DNA of 64,000 nt from Erinaceus europaeus (GCF_950295315.1 NC_080177.1:83995216-84059215), one strand, 5' to 3'. Shown: positions 30,943-42,798, counted from the first letter of the stretch. Numbers and translations are program-made. Notes: a model not told the origin generated them from the sequence alone.

Positions 30943-31549
30943 CGAAGGAAAGCCATTTCATGACTGTTTACACAGAGCCCACTCAGCTATATTGTTCATA
31001 TACCCTGTTAAGTTCTTTGTGTCACCGTAACTTGAGAGAAACTTTTATTCGCTTTGAGAAAACAAAGTGAAAGGGAAGTCAATAGGGAAGTCGTGTAGAG
31101 TTGAGAGAGTAGGAGTCATAGTTTGGCGCAGAGTTGAGAGGCTTATTGATTTCCGTTTCATACAAGTGCAGTCTACTAATGAAGCCTTGCGTGGCTCTTA
31201 GGAAGTATTATCAATAGAACTAATTTCAAACGACTCGGTTAATAAAATTCTCATTCCCTGGTATCTACTCTCAAAATGTATATTAAAAGAATTCATTCAC
31301 TTAAACGCCAAGTGACTATCTTTGCTTTTCTCATCTTTGCTACTTCATATTTTGCACAATGAAATATATTACTTCTTCAATTATAAAAATATAAAAATGT
31401 TAATTATATGCAAAATTTTAATTCTTTTCACTTCATTTATTTAGTTGTTACATAGAGACAGAAATTTCTGAGAGTAGTTATGAGAACTAAGTGAAACCCT
31501 AATGCAAGTAACAAAAGCCTGCATGATGTGACTACATAAGAATTTGATC

Positions 31550-31838
31550 GGGAGTCGGGCTGTAGCGCAGCAGGCTAAGTGCACGTGGCGCAAAGCTCAA
31601 GGACCGGCTTAAGGATCCTGGTTCGAGCCCCTGGCTCCCCACCTGCAGGGGAGTCACAAGCAGTGAAGCAGGTCTGCAGGTGTCTATCTTTCTCTCCTCC
31701 TCTCTGTCTTCCCCTACTCTATTTCTCTCCGTCTTATCCAACAACTAAGACAGACAACAGTAACAACTACAACAATAAAACAAGGGCAACAAGAAGTGAA
31801 TAAATAAATATTTAAAAAATTAAAAAGATAAAAAATAA
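31550..31838 (+). mobile_element. A-short SINE with 12-bp target duplication
   Basis: A box TGTAGCGCAGCAGG, B box GGTTCGAGCCC. A small deletion removes GCTTC from the GGGGAGTCGCTTCACAGGC motif. Direct repeats AAGAATTTGATC at 31538-31549 and 31839-31850. Confidence 0.95.
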
Positions 31839-32105
31839 AAGAATTTGATCATTTGTATTATTACTCTTCCTAGATTTACAAATGTTAAGATCAAGTACTT
31901 AGAAATTTGGGCTAAATTTGAGTCAGGCTGCTAGTGTTTGTATCAATCTAGGGACAAAGACAAGGAAGGGCTTGGCAGACTCTAGCCTTCGACTCTGTAC
32001 ATGAGGTCTCTGAGTGTGATCAAGGGATAAAAGATGAGCCTTCCTCCCTCACTCTAGTGATAAAGTGAATAAGAAAAAAGTTTTGGAAGACTGAAGACAT
32101 TTGTT

Positions 32106-32500
32106 CTTTTTTTTTTTTCCTTTTTACTGGAGAGGAGGGCATACAGTGTACAGTAGGTACAGTTGACACATAAGCATAATTTCTCATCTCACCATGACAG
32201 TTGTCTGCAAGACACTCCCACCCCTGGCCTAGGCCTCCCTCCATCATCACGTACCAGGTCCCAGAAGCCGCACCACCACCACCACCACCACACAGCCTCC
32301 CCAGAGTCCTTTGCTTTGGTGCAAGACACCAAACCCAGTCCTAGTTCTACACTTTGTCTCCCCTTTCTGTTCTCTTTCCCTTCTTTTTTCTCAACTTGTG
32401 CCCATGGGTGAGACCGTCCTGTGTCATCCTTCTCTTTCTGGCTTATCTTGCTTAGTTTACCCCACTTGCTCCTTCAAGCTGCCTGCTTTTCCTGCCAGTT
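32106..32500 (-). mobile_element. L1 3' end, old copy
   Basis: The minus strand includes GGACTTGG-type 3'UTR motifs, CCAAAGCAAAGGACTCTGGG and the ORF2-end motif AGATAAGCCAGAAAGAGAAGG, split as AGATAAGCCAG / AAAGAGAAGG. It contains a small (CAC)7 tract at 32270-32291. Confidence 0.75.
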
Positions 32501-32752
32501 GATAGCAGTCTTCTGCTCTAGGCAGGATACTCCATCCCACTTCTGCTTTCTAGTGGGGTCAACTGACTTTCTTTGGCCACTGAGATACTGCACACAACTT
32601 ACACATCATCACTGTTTCTTTTATTCTTTCTGCCTTTGCAAGCTAGCTTCTAGGGAGAAGAAACATGAGCGAGAACTAAGGGGTCTCCATCACTGCAATT
32701 AAGGCTTTTCTAGATGAAACAGGCCAGACAACATCCCAAAATATAAGAGATA

Positions 32753-32881
32753 CCAGGAGTTGGGCGGTAGCACAGCGGGTTAAGCGCAAAGTGCAAGGAC
32801 CGGCAGAAGGATCCCGGTTTGAGCCCCCGGCTGCCCACCTGCAGGGAAGTCGCTTCACAGGTGGTGAAGCAGGTCTGCAGT
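32753..32881 (+). mobile_element. Type A SINE, 3'-truncated
   Basis: A box GGTAGCACAGCGGG and B box GGTTTGAGCCC; it stops at GCAGGTCTGCAG, with no body or tail. A piece of the head (GTGGCGCAAAG) is deleted. Confidence 0.88.
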
Positions 32882-33107
32882 ATCTTTAATTCTAATGATC
32901 TGCGAAATTAAAGAGACAGTTAAAACTGGAAGCAAAAGGTATTGGAAGTCACCCTATCCTAAATTTTCCAGAGTATTAGTCCTATGATTACATTACTACT
33001 GATGACTCTTGAAAAACACATGCTATTTTTTCATTATTGCAAACTTTTTCAAAGTAACTATTCAATAAACATCATTTTAATATATTAAAAAAGAGAAAGA
33101 GATAGTT

Positions 33108-33340
33108 TTCTGGTCAGTGAAATAGCTCACTCAGATAGTGTGATGCACTGCAGGACATGAGAACCAGGTTTGCGGCCAACACTTTGTTGGTATGGTCTGT
33201 CTATCTATCTATCTATCTATCTATTATCTGCCTCTCTCTCAAAAAATACGTACATGCAAACAAACAACACTTTGTTGGTATGGTCTATCTATCTATCATC
33301 TGCCTCTCTCTCTAAAAATACGTACATACAAACAACAAGA
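33108..33340 (+). mobile_element. Type F SINE with an internal 88-bp tandem duplication
   Basis: Head GAAATAGCTCACTCAGATAG. Unit 1 (33177-33264) and unit 2 (33265-33337) both begin CAACACTTTGTTGGTATGGT, carry TCTA repeats, CTGCCTCTCTCTC and ATACGTACAT. Confidence 0.75.
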
Positions 33341-34240
33341 AGACAGTGATCGGCCCCTCCTACACAGACTTGCACACATACAACACGGAGGTTAGATCAT
33401 GGAAAAGTGCTGTATACACACATTCAAAAGGGGAAGGGATCAGACACACAGAGCAGTCACTGGATTACCTCACTTCTGAAACCCCACTGGGAAAATACTA
33501 GATGTTCTGTGACTATTTCAAGACTTAGAAATGACGTTCCCTTACTCAAGTCTATCTTTGGCAAATAGATTAATTTAACACGAAAGGCCTTGGACACAGA
33601 GTCCTGACGAGACTGAAGTAAAGAGGTCTCTGAGGATCTGCTCTGAGTGCCTGACCCAAACTCCCAGGATGCCCAGAGTCAGGACATCAGGATGGAAACT
33701 TGAGCCTGCTGCTGTCTATGCCCCACTCCTCTTCTTCCTGAGAAGGAAGAGCTTGGAGCACTATGACCTCCTAACCTTCCCTTTTTTCTCCCCCAAATCC
33801 TCCAAGTAGAAAGGTTTTAAGTCTGTTCCTGTGACCGTGGGGCTGGAATTTCTCAGGATCCTTGGGTCTCTCCCATGGGCACAAGAGGTGAACATATTGA
33901 TAATAAGTTTATCTTTAATTCTTCCTCTTGTTAATCTGCTTCATGCATGGTTCAGTGTGTTCTCACCTTTGGAGAACCCAAAATGGATATAGGATGACTT
34001 TTTTTCACATCTAATGCCATCTGAGTGGGTTCTCAGTATCTCCTTGAGAAATAACTGAAGAGAAACCCAAAAGACATAGATAGACACAAAAGTGCACACT
34101 CCACAGACTGTGGTCCAGCTGGAAGGTCTGTAGCACTGACTCTGAACTGCACATCAATTTTATGATTTTTTATTATGAATATGAACTTGGAAGGAGTAAC
34201 TATCAAAAAAAAACCCTGTCATTTCTCTTTCTACAAAATG
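33341..34240. other. No gene seen
   Basis: About 900 bp without recognised repeats or exons. Confidence 0.55.
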
Positions 34241-34248
34241 TACTTTCA

Positions 34249-34464
34249 GGGGCCAGGTGGTGGTACAGCTGGTTGAGCACACATGTAACAATGCACAATG
34301 ACCCAAGTTCAAGCCCCTAGTCCCCGCCTGCAGGGGGGAAACTGCGAGGGGTGGAGCAGGGCTGCAGGTGTCTCTCTGTCTCTCTCCCTCTCTATTTCCC
34401 CCTCCCCTCTAGATGTCTGGCTGTTTTCTTCCAATAAATAAAGGTAATTAAAATATTTTTAATT
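34249..34464 (+). mobile_element. Type B SINE with 8-bp target duplication
   Basis: A complete copy, GGTTGAGCACACATG, AGTTCAAGCCCC, tail CCAATAAATAAAGG. Direct repeats TACTTTCA at 34241-34248 and 34465-34472. Confidence 0.94.
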
Positions 34465-34533
34465 TACTTTCAAAAGTGTCATGACTTCAGGTGTATAATG
34501 AATCAGTAGACACTATGGTGGAGAAACAAAGGA

Positions 34534-34657
34534 ATTGGGGGCAAGTGGTGGTACATCTGGTTGTGTGCACATGCTGCAATATGCAAGGACCCAGGTTCAA
34601 GCCCCTAGTCCCCACCTGCAAGGGGAAAGCTTTCCAAGTAGTGAAGCAGTGCTGCAG

Positions 34658-34708
<51 letters not shown>

Positions 34709-34780
34709 TGTGTGTGTGTGTCTCCTTTGCCTCTCAATTTCCTGTCTTTATCCAACAAATAAACAAACATTTAGAAAAAC
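34534..34780 (+). mobile_element. Type B SINE with internal (GT)n
   Basis: Head CAAGTGGTGGTACATCTGG, B box GGTTCAAGCCC; the expected GTCTCTCTGTCTC body is replaced by about 60 bp of GT repeat (34659-34722), then CCTCTCAATTTCCTGTC and an AAATAAACAAAC tail. The Cys/Val frame is spurious. Confidence 0.9.
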
Positions 34781-35543
34781 TTAATGAAGAAACACAAGGG
34801 ATGACAACTGTATGAACAGGAAGGAGAAAAGTTTCAGTTGTTGCTCAGGTGTCCCCAGCGCTGGAGTTGTTGCTGACAGCTTCCAAAAACCCATGTAGAC
34901 ATGAGCAGATGAGCACAAGAAGGAGAATTAAAGGTCCAACAAGTTCCTACTAAGCTGTAAGGGAAGAGGAAAAGGTAATATGAAATTAATTGTCACTAAG
35001 CATTAGCAGAAAAGAACAGTGAATGTGAGGCCACTGCCCATGTGTGGGACGCACTACGGGTGAGAGTGAGTTAAGTGTGTGCGTGTGCTGTGTGCCCAAG
35101 TATAGTTAGAGCACGGGGCTGTTACACACACACTGCTGTGCCTTTGAGCAGTGAGAGTCACTTAGAAGACCCAGTCTGTTGTCTTCTATTTTGTAACTAG
35201 GCGTTCTGAAATGTCTATGGCAATGAAGAGGGATGTGGGGTTCTGTCTTGGGTGATAGATCTGAAATCAATAGTCCTATGTTCTGATGATTGATCATGAG
35301 ACTAAAAGCCCCAAACCATCAAGAAGTTGCCAGAAATCACTAAGAAATGTAGTTAATGATTGATTATGAGTGCCTCAGCTCAGAAATGTGGTTTGATTTA
35401 GCTGAAGGCGGGAAGAGAGAGGTACTCAGCTGCTGAGTTTAAATCTAGGTTTTCCCATGGTTCCTTTTTTGGACCTGATGCTCACTTGCATCACCCACAC
35501 ATTATCAATCTGCCATCTGGGTCTTTCTTTTTGTTGTAGAAGG

Positions 35544-35545
<2 letters not shown>
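34781..35545. other. No gene seen
   Basis: No recognised repeat or exon. Confidence 0.55.

Positions 35546-35634
<89 letters not shown>
35546..35634. repeat. (GT)34(AG)10 compound microsatellite
   Basis: An uninterrupted GT run at 35546-35614 followed by a perfect AG run. Confidence 0.97.
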
Positions 35635-35759
35635 TGCAGTAACTCCAATCTCCTTCCTTTCATTCTAATTCTTAGGGCCAGAGTTCTGCACTCTATTCAA
35701 ATTTCACTATCCCCCGGAGTCTAAGCTAGCAAAATTGCTAAATATATAATTATTTCTTC

Positions 35760-35905
35760 TTTCTATGTTTTATTTGATAGGACAGAGAGAAACCGACATG
35801 AATGGGAGAGAGAGAAAGCAGGGAAGCTTCACACGTGGTGAAGCGGTACTGCGGGTGTCTCTCTCAGTTTCCTTCTGTCCTATCAAATATAATAAAAATT
35901 AAAAA
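35760..35905. mobile_element. Two SINE fragments in inverted orientation
   Basis: The left arm (TTGATAGGACAGAGAGAAAC) is an inverted SINE tail/body; the right part (GAAGCTTCACACGTGGTGAAG to TCTGTCCTATCAAATATAAT) is a forward body and tail. The arms form an imperfect inverted repeat. Confidence 0.7.
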
Positions 35906-36639
35906 CTAAGACAAGATTCCTAGAAGCATTTTTGTTTTCTTGAGTGCATTTGTGAAACATTAAATTATTAATTTAAATGACTATTTGCCATGCGTGTGGC
36001 AGTGCAGACGCCCGACCCAGCGATCTACCTCGCTAGCCCTCGCCAGAAATTCTGACTGTCACATGCTTTGCTTTGTCTTGAGAACACCAACTCTCCTGGC
36101 AGTACACTGAATCTTATCTGTAGTCAAAAGCCAGCTCTTAACTTTGGCACCAACTCCCATCTAGAAAGATAAAATTTTCTGTCAAGTCTTGGCTCCTTTC
36201 TAGCTAACACATTCAGTTCAATTTAATTCCTTCCTCTTGTATTTTACTGTAAATAGCAAGAAGAAACCCAGCTGCACTTCCCAACACTTGGCCTTCAAAT
36301 CTTCCTGGCAGGAACACCCAATTCACAAAATATGTTCCCTACATTTCTCGCTATTACACGGATCAGTGTGACTAGTGTTCCTGCCACAATGAAGTAAGGG
36401 CTCCCTTTCTTATCGGTTTATTGCCAGCATTTGCCCCAAGCTTGTGAACGACCAGGAAGTTCCCATGAACAGCTTCCTTGGCACACTTTCCAGGTTTCCT
36501 CCAACCCAAGCTCCTAAGCCACTCCCCGTGTTGTGGTTTTCTTCACAACAGCTTCCCATCTTTCTGCATAACAAAGTCACATAAAATTAAATGGTATAAA
36601 GCAACGCACATTAGTGTCATCAAAATAACTCGGATAGTT
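35906..36639. other. No gene seen
   Basis: No recognised repeat or exon. The 60-codon frame at 36478-36660 has no family features. Confidence 0.55.
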
Positions 36640-36768
36640 GGCCTGCTTGGCCCTTTCTGAGACCCAGGCTTAAGTCCAGCTCCTACTAAACTTGAGCTCT
36701 GCACTGTGGTGCCTTTCCTTTCCCTCTCTCCCTCTCACCTCCTCTCCTCCCATGTCTCTCTCTTTCTG

Positions 36769-36800
<32 letters not shown>

Positions 36801-36860
36801 GACAGATAGGAGAAAAACTGTCCTGGAATAGTGAAGCCTCAGTAGAAAAAAAAAAAAGAC
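36640..36860 (+). mobile_element. Degraded SINE with (TCTA)n
   Basis: AGACCCAGGCTTAAGTCCAG is B-box-like, then CTGCACTGTGGTGCC, a CT-rich stretch, eight TCTA units near 36768-36800 and a poly-A run. Confidence 0.55.
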
Positions 36861-38132
36861 ATTTATGATGCCACTGTTCCTACAAAATAATAAATCAGTT
36901 TTGCTAGTTAATTTTGGCTCAGTCTCTCCTAAAGTTACAGACAAGCTGTCTCCTGGGGATCAACCATCTCAAGACTCAACTGCTAAACTAGAGACAAAAT
37001 TTCCACTTCCAAATTCCTAAGGTTATTGGTAGACATTAATTACTTGTGAGCTGTGCGTTTCTCATAGGCTGTTGGGCTGAGGATATCTATTCTTCACTGC
37101 ACCATCTGGGTCTTTCTATATGGTTACTCAAAGCATGGCCCTTTGTTTGCCCAGCATAGATGTTCTGAGAGAGAAAGAGGGTGCACATGCCCAAAACTGA
37201 AGTCCCCATCATTGTCATCACTTTCACCCTCAGAAGAAAATAAGTAGGTTCAGCCTATACTTAAGGGGAGAAATTATATCTGGTAAGAAACTAGGACAGA
37301 GTGGTCATTATGGACCATTTTACAAGTTGTTGTCCACATAAACCTTCAAATGAGAGACTGAAGGAAACACACACACACACACCTAAAAAGGAAAGATCAC
37401 TTGATCATTTTTCTAGTCTTATGAGAAAAAGCTGTTTCCAATAGTTGTAGTCTGTAATATGTCTCTGAAGTTGTCTTTTTTTTTTAAATAAATGTACCTG
37501 CTCTTAGCGACCTTGTCTGAGTTTTTCTGCTCCTCCTAATTACATAATCCCTGAAAATATGTCCCATTTTCTTGCAGAATCTGCACTCCATCACTGTGAG
37601 ACTGAAAGCGAGTATAATGCAGTTCTCTCCCATCTAGAGAGGACTCAAGACTGTCTGGACTGACCTGCAAAGACTGCATGTCAGGCTTGTTCTATATTCT
37701 GCTGACCCTGTCAGCAAAAAGCTCTCCTCTCCGTCAGCACATTAAGGACAGCACCCTTACATTGTAAGCTACATTTTTCATTTCTGTGACATATAATGAG
37801 GCAGTCTCACTGGCCAGAATATGTTACAAGGTTATAACGTGTTAAGTGTAGTTTAATCATTAGACACCTTCCCAGTGAACATCAGATGTAATACGATGGT
37901 ATAACAAATCATCTCTGGAATCCCTCAGAAACGTTGTTAAGAAAGATAGGCCAGTTCTGCAATAGACACAGTAACACTCTCATAACTGGCCACAATAATG
38001 ATGAAAATAGCTGACAGGTACTGAGCAAATCTACAGCGTTCTCTCATCACTCAGGATGGCCATCCTCGAAATGCCCATCACTCTCCACTCTTACACATAC
38101 ACAACACACACATACACTCTTATCTTTCAGTC
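36861..38132. other. No gene seen
   Basis: About 1.3 kb without recognised exons. Contains an AC run at 37369-37382 and a short T9 run. Confidence 0.55.
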
Positions 38133-38200
38133 TTTTACTCGTGATTTAATAATGATTCACTAGATTGTGGTATGAAGAGGAGTAAAATTCCCACCACCAG
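38133..38200 (-). mobile_element. LINE D 3' end, right flank of a candidate LTR
   Basis: The + strand reads GTGATTTAATAATGATTCAC ... AATTCCCACCACCAG, the complement of the LINE D terminus. The element continues at about 38813-38890 (CCACTGGAAGTTTCCC, TATCCCTCTGAGAGTATGG). Confidence 0.75.
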
Positions 38201-38812
38201 TGTGGGGAGAGGGCCCACTGTCTGGGAGATCCAAGTCATTATTCCATGAGAGTCTGAGAAGGTCAATCCCGAGCCCCCTCCTTCCAAGAGGGGCAGTAGG
38301 CAGGTCCCTCCTGACCTTGTGACCTTGTGATGGATGGGCTTTTTCCAGACTGGGAACCTTCCTGCACATGCTTCCTAATTCCCTTTGAACAAAGGCCATG
38401 AATTATTGTGTATGGCCAAATGAAACCCACCGCAAATATCCTGGCTTGGCTCAACTGCTCCCTTCCCCCCCCCTGCCCTGTAGTGCTTGTAATCCACCCT
38501 TAGAGAAAAAAGTCTACCTGTGTTTTATGAGTTCATGACCAGAACTTATACGGTAACTTTCCAGTTGTGATCAAATACTTGATAGGTCAAGATGTAACTC
38601 TGTATTGTGTATGAATTAATGATTACCTCAACCTTTTTTCTAACCCTTGAGTATATCTGCTTGCTTGTAACCCCAATAAATGAGTCGTCTCTCTGAAGTT
38701 TCTCCCAGGGGAGGTTGTGATGGATTCCTCTGAGTACACTCTCCCTCATCACCAGGGTCCTCCAGGATCCCCATGGGCCACCCCGGTCTCCACTGCCAGT
38801 GGCCAGGGAGGC
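38201..38812 (+). mobile_element. Candidate solo LTR of an endogenous retrovirus
   Basis: About 600 bp separate the two halves of a minus-strand LINE D. It begins TGTGGGGAGAGGGCCC, has a single AATAAA at 38675-38680 about three quarters of the way along, and a GT/CT-rich U5-like end (TCGTCTCTCTGAAGTTTC). The 3' edge is near GGGAGGCA, but I could not find a clean short target duplication. No internal retroviral coding sequence is present. An unrelated repeat is the alternative. Confidence 0.5.
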
Positions 38813-38890
38813 AGAGAGCTGAGGATGATCCCCTCCCCTCCACTGGAAGTTTCCCTATTCTTTATCCCTCTGAGAGTATGGACCAAAGAA
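38813..38890 (-). mobile_element. LINE D 3' region, left flank of the candidate LTR
   Basis: CCCCTCCCCTCCACTGGAAG and TTCTTTATCCCTCTGAGAG are the complement of the LINE D motif AGGGATAAAGAATAGGGAAG. Continuous with 38133-38200 once the insertion is removed. Confidence 0.7.
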
Positions 38891-40351
38891 CATACAACCT
38901 TTTTAGAAGACTTCCTAAAAAAAGAAAACCTATGTACTGATGAATGGGTGATAATACCTGAATTATAGTCTTCACAACCTTATAAGCTTTAAACATTACT
39001 GCTCAATCGCAAAGTGAAGGAACTGAAGTTTGGCAATACTAAGCAACTAGACCTGAGTGAGATAACTTGACTCTTACTGGTCATACTTCTGGGCAGCCCC
39101 CTCTCATATTAGACTGGTGTGGTCTGTGGAGTCAGTCAGCGTGGAAAAAGTAATGGTGTGTGATTTCTGATAACTAGCTCATTTTTGCTCCCACCTTATT
39201 CTTTTGGGTCACCATTCTGGAAGAATCCAGATGGCACACCATCAGAGTGCTCAGAAGTCACAGTGAGAGGGCAACATAGCAATGGACTGAAGTGTCCAAA
39301 ACAAGTGCCTGCAGCACTTGCTGGAAGTGTCAGTGGGCCAGTTTGCAAGTAATTTCTTCAGCTTCATCCTATTCCTGAGACAGCAGGAGCACAAACTAGC
39401 ATCCTGAGGAAGAATAAAATTAAAATATCCAAGATGGAGGCCACAGACATTTATAACCTCGTTCAGAAGTGATAGTACATCAAATCTGTAACATTCTCCT
39501 TCTGACAAAAAAATGAGTAGCTAAATGCAGCCCATGCTTGAAGAGAAGAATCATACAAGAATGTCAGCGTCTGGAAACGGGGTCATTGATGGGCATCCCC
39601 CACAGTGAGAGTGCACCACAGAGTCAGGATTCCATCGATCTGAGTCAGTGCTCTTCATCACTACAGTCTATTCCTCCCTTATCCAGTCAAGGGCTGCATT
39701 TATAAAGATCAAATTCAAGCATCAGCCTCCCCCTGTAATCAATGCACATCTTTCCACAATATCTGCCAAGAGTAGTTAGTCTGGAGACTGCATCCTACCT
39801 TATAGTCACATGCCCTTTCCCCACTCATGTGTCCACTGGGACTAACGTTTTGATGAGCTGAACTGATAGCCAGTCTCTGTACTCTTCAAAGCACCTTTGA
39901 GTCACAATATTATTCATTACAGAACCGTACTGAGGCTCCAGAGTAGCTGAAATAAGTTTTACTCCCCAGAAGATATATTTAAAACAAAACATTTGTTAAG
40001 TTTGTCTATTTTGATATTTGATAACTCTAGCCCCTTAATTCTGAGGACGTCTCATGGGCCACCTCTCCCAATGGATCTACCTGCTACTTATTCTTCCCAT
40101 TCCAGGGACACTACATAGATCTGCATAGGCTTATTCATTGCATCAGAACCCGTGGGGATAGAGGTGGGCAGGGACAGAGAGTCAGCTCCTCTTCTGCTCC
40201 ACAACCTAGCCACAGGTCTTGGGGTGCAGCTGTATCTATATGAAGTGACACAAGTGTCATCTGACCTATTTTAAGTGCTGTTCTCTTTTTGTGCACTGCT
40301 TTCCAGGTTCCTTTCTCTAATTTCCAAAATATCCCTAAAATCCTCTATGAA
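38891..40351. other. No gene seen
   Basis: About 1.5 kb without recognised repeats or exons. Confidence 0.55.
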
Positions 40352-40359
40352 TATATATA

Positions 40360-40392
<33 letters not shown>
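40352..40392. repeat. (AT)n microsatellite
   Basis: An alternating AT tract with one GC interruption (ATATGCATAT). Confidence 0.95.
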
Positions 40393-40397
<5 letters not shown>

Positions 40398-40439
40398 CTA
40401 CTATTATTCACAACTTAACACATTCTAAAGAAAGTAAAA

Positions 40440-41446
40440 TCTAAGAACTAAGGAACCTTTTGTCTATAGAGAACATCACTTTAATATAGACCCCTTTGTG
40501 GTTCCCCATAGGAACTTTTCCCCCAACATGGATCAATAATGGTAGAGAATGTTCCATCCTCCGAAAGGAGGCTGGACAACACACTCTATGCTACTGAAGA
40601 AGATGGGTCCTGACATTGGGGCAGCTTGGATTGTTCCTACTCATGACCATAGAATGTGAGCTCAGATCTACAGGGATGCAGAGGTCACATAGGCTCCTAA
40701 GCTGAATATGGGCCCCAGATCACATCAAATCAATGGGGTTTCAGTCAACAATATTTATACACCTTTTCCCATATTTGGGAGCTACTCCCTTCCCTGATCC
40801 AGCTTTCTGGCCCTTTTTCCAGCCACAACATCATCTCCCCAGAAAATAACTTGGATCCACCTACATATCAGATGTCAGACTAAGGCTCAGAAAAAAAAAA
40901 AACTAGTATAGTCATGGGTTCTTTGGAATATAACTAAAATAGGCCTACTAGCTATTTACAAAACGGAGACCCCCCCCCCCAACTCTTCATCTGAACTATT
41001 CCAGCCTTTAGGTTCATGATTAGTCAACAATTTGTTTGGCTTTATATGTTAGCTCTATTTTCAGCCACCAGGTTCCAGATGCTACCATGATGCCAAACAG
41101 ACTTCCCTGGGCAGATGACCCCACCCCCCAATGTGTCCTGGAGCTCTGCTTCCCCAGAGCCCTGCCCCACTAGGGAGAGAGAGAGACAGGCTGGGAGTAT
41201 GGATCAACCTGTCAATGCCCATGTTCAGCAGGGAAGCAATTACAGAAGCCAGACCTTCTACCTTCTGCATCCCACAATGACCCTGGGTCCATGCTCCCAG
41301 AGGGATAAAGAATAGGAAAGCTATCAGGGGAGGGGATGGGATGTGGAGATCTGGTGGTGGGAATTGTGTGGAGTTATACCTCGCTTATCCTATGATTTTT
41401 GTCAGTGTTTCCTTTTTATAAATAAATAAATAAAAAGATGATATTA
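40440..41446 (+). mobile_element. LINE D, about 1 kb copy
   Basis: Matches the minus-strand copy at 48729-49560 over its length (GTGAGCTCAGATCTACAGG, GGGAGCTACTCCCTTCCC, GCCCTGCCCCACTAGGG, AGCAATTACAGAAGCC) and ends TATAAATAAATAAATAAAAA. Possible flanking repeats AAAGTAAAA at 40431-40439 and 41446-41454. No coding frame survives. Contains a C12 run near 40971. Confidence 0.75.
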
Positions 41447-41500
41447 AAGTAAAAGGAAAGACAGCACTAGTTACAATTCCTTTTCCTTTCAGTCCTCTCT

Positions 41501-41636
41501 TTCTTTCTTTTTTTTTTTTTTTAACCAGAGCACTGCTCAGCTCTGGCTTAAGTGGTACAGGGGATTAAACCTGGAACTTTGGAGCCTCAGGCATGAGAGT
41601 CTGTTTGCATAGCCATTATGCTATCTAACCCTGGCA
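41501..41636 (-). mobile_element. Type C SINE with 11-bp target duplication
   Basis: The minus strand shows GATAGCATAATGGCTATGC, CATGCCTGAGGCTCCAAAG, GGTTTAATCCCCTGTACC and CAGAGCTGAGCAGTGCTCTG with a poly-A/AAAG tail. Perfect direct repeats CAGTCCTCTCT at 41490-41500 and 41637-41647. Confidence 0.94.
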
Positions 41637-41647
41637 CAGTCCTCTCT

Positions 41648-42466
41648 ATCTTATTAGTATGCCAATGTAGAGGCTTTAGTAGAATCTACATGTGTCAAGA
41701 GATGTGATAGAAACAGTTGAATTACTCTTATTAAGCAGCTCCCCAGTTCTGTGGAAATATGAACCAGATAGCAAACATTTGCAGTGTGACCTCAGCTATT
41801 TTGTTCAGCAGTGAAATACTCTCCTTTTCACTCTGAAAAGTGCCACTGCAAAATAGAAGCAAATAGTAACAGCATTCAACTTGAATGTTTTTTTTGTCTT
41901 GAAATGATAGTAAATATCAAATAAAATCACTATGACAGGTAAAGGGAGAGATTATACCAGGAAGAAAACAGACTTAATGATTCTGTACTGACCCTCAAAG
42001 CTCTGTTTTCATTTTAACTCCCTCTTCCAAGTCTAACACTGGGAGGGTAAGAATACATTAAAAACTGTGAAATAAGACATACTAGAGAGGTGGGGAGGGT
42101 CGGGCCTTTCCAATTCTACTGCGTCCATTCTTCCTGAAAAGGGGTATAAAATTAAGCACTAATGATTTGATCTTTGTTGGGAAGGGACTAGTTAGAATTG
42201 ACACTGGTTTTGACTGAAAAGGACTTTTTTGCACGACTTGCTAACTACATGATAGTCGAAAGTCATGGAAATGGGTCTCCACTCAGGGAGGAAGAGGAAA
42301 TGTTATGCTGGATCACTTTTAAAGAGGCAACAGACGACAAAAGCAGAGCTGCTTTCTTTAATATTTCACGAGTCATATTTATTCAGTAGCCCAGCTGGAA
42401 GTGAAACTAAAAGTTTGAGGAGGCGTGACAACTTTTATCTAAAAAGAAAGAATAGAAAAATGAGAT
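41648..42466. other. No gene seen
   Basis: The 63-codon and 67-codon frames near 42198-42468 lack family features. No repeat recognised. Confidence 0.55.
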
Positions 42467-42480
42467 AAAGAAAAAGAAAG

Positions 42481-42784
42481 AGGGAGTTGGGCGGTTAAGC
42501 GCACGTAGCGCAAAGCGCAAGGACCGGTATAAGGATCCTGCTTTGAACCCCGGGTTCCCCACCTACAGGGGAGTCGCTTCACAGGCGGTGAAGCAGGTCT
42601 GCAGGTGTCTGTCTTTCTCTCCCCCTCTCTGTCTTCCCCTCCTCCCTACATTTCTCTCTGGCCTATCCAACAACAACGACATCAACAACAACAACAATAA
42701 TAACTACAACAATAAAACAGCAAGGGTAACAAAAGGGAATAAATAAATAAATATTTAAATATATATATATATGTATTTAAAAAA
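42481..42784 (+). mobile_element. A-short SINE with A-box deletion
   Basis: The head jumps from GGGAGTTGGGCG to GTTAAGCGCACG, removing the GTAGCGCAGCGG A box. The B-box region is also altered (CTTTGAACCCC). The tail contains TATATATATATG. Direct repeats AAAGAAAAAGAAAG at 42467-42480 and 42785-42798. Confidence 0.93.
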
Positions 42785-42798
42785 AAAGAAAAAGAAAG

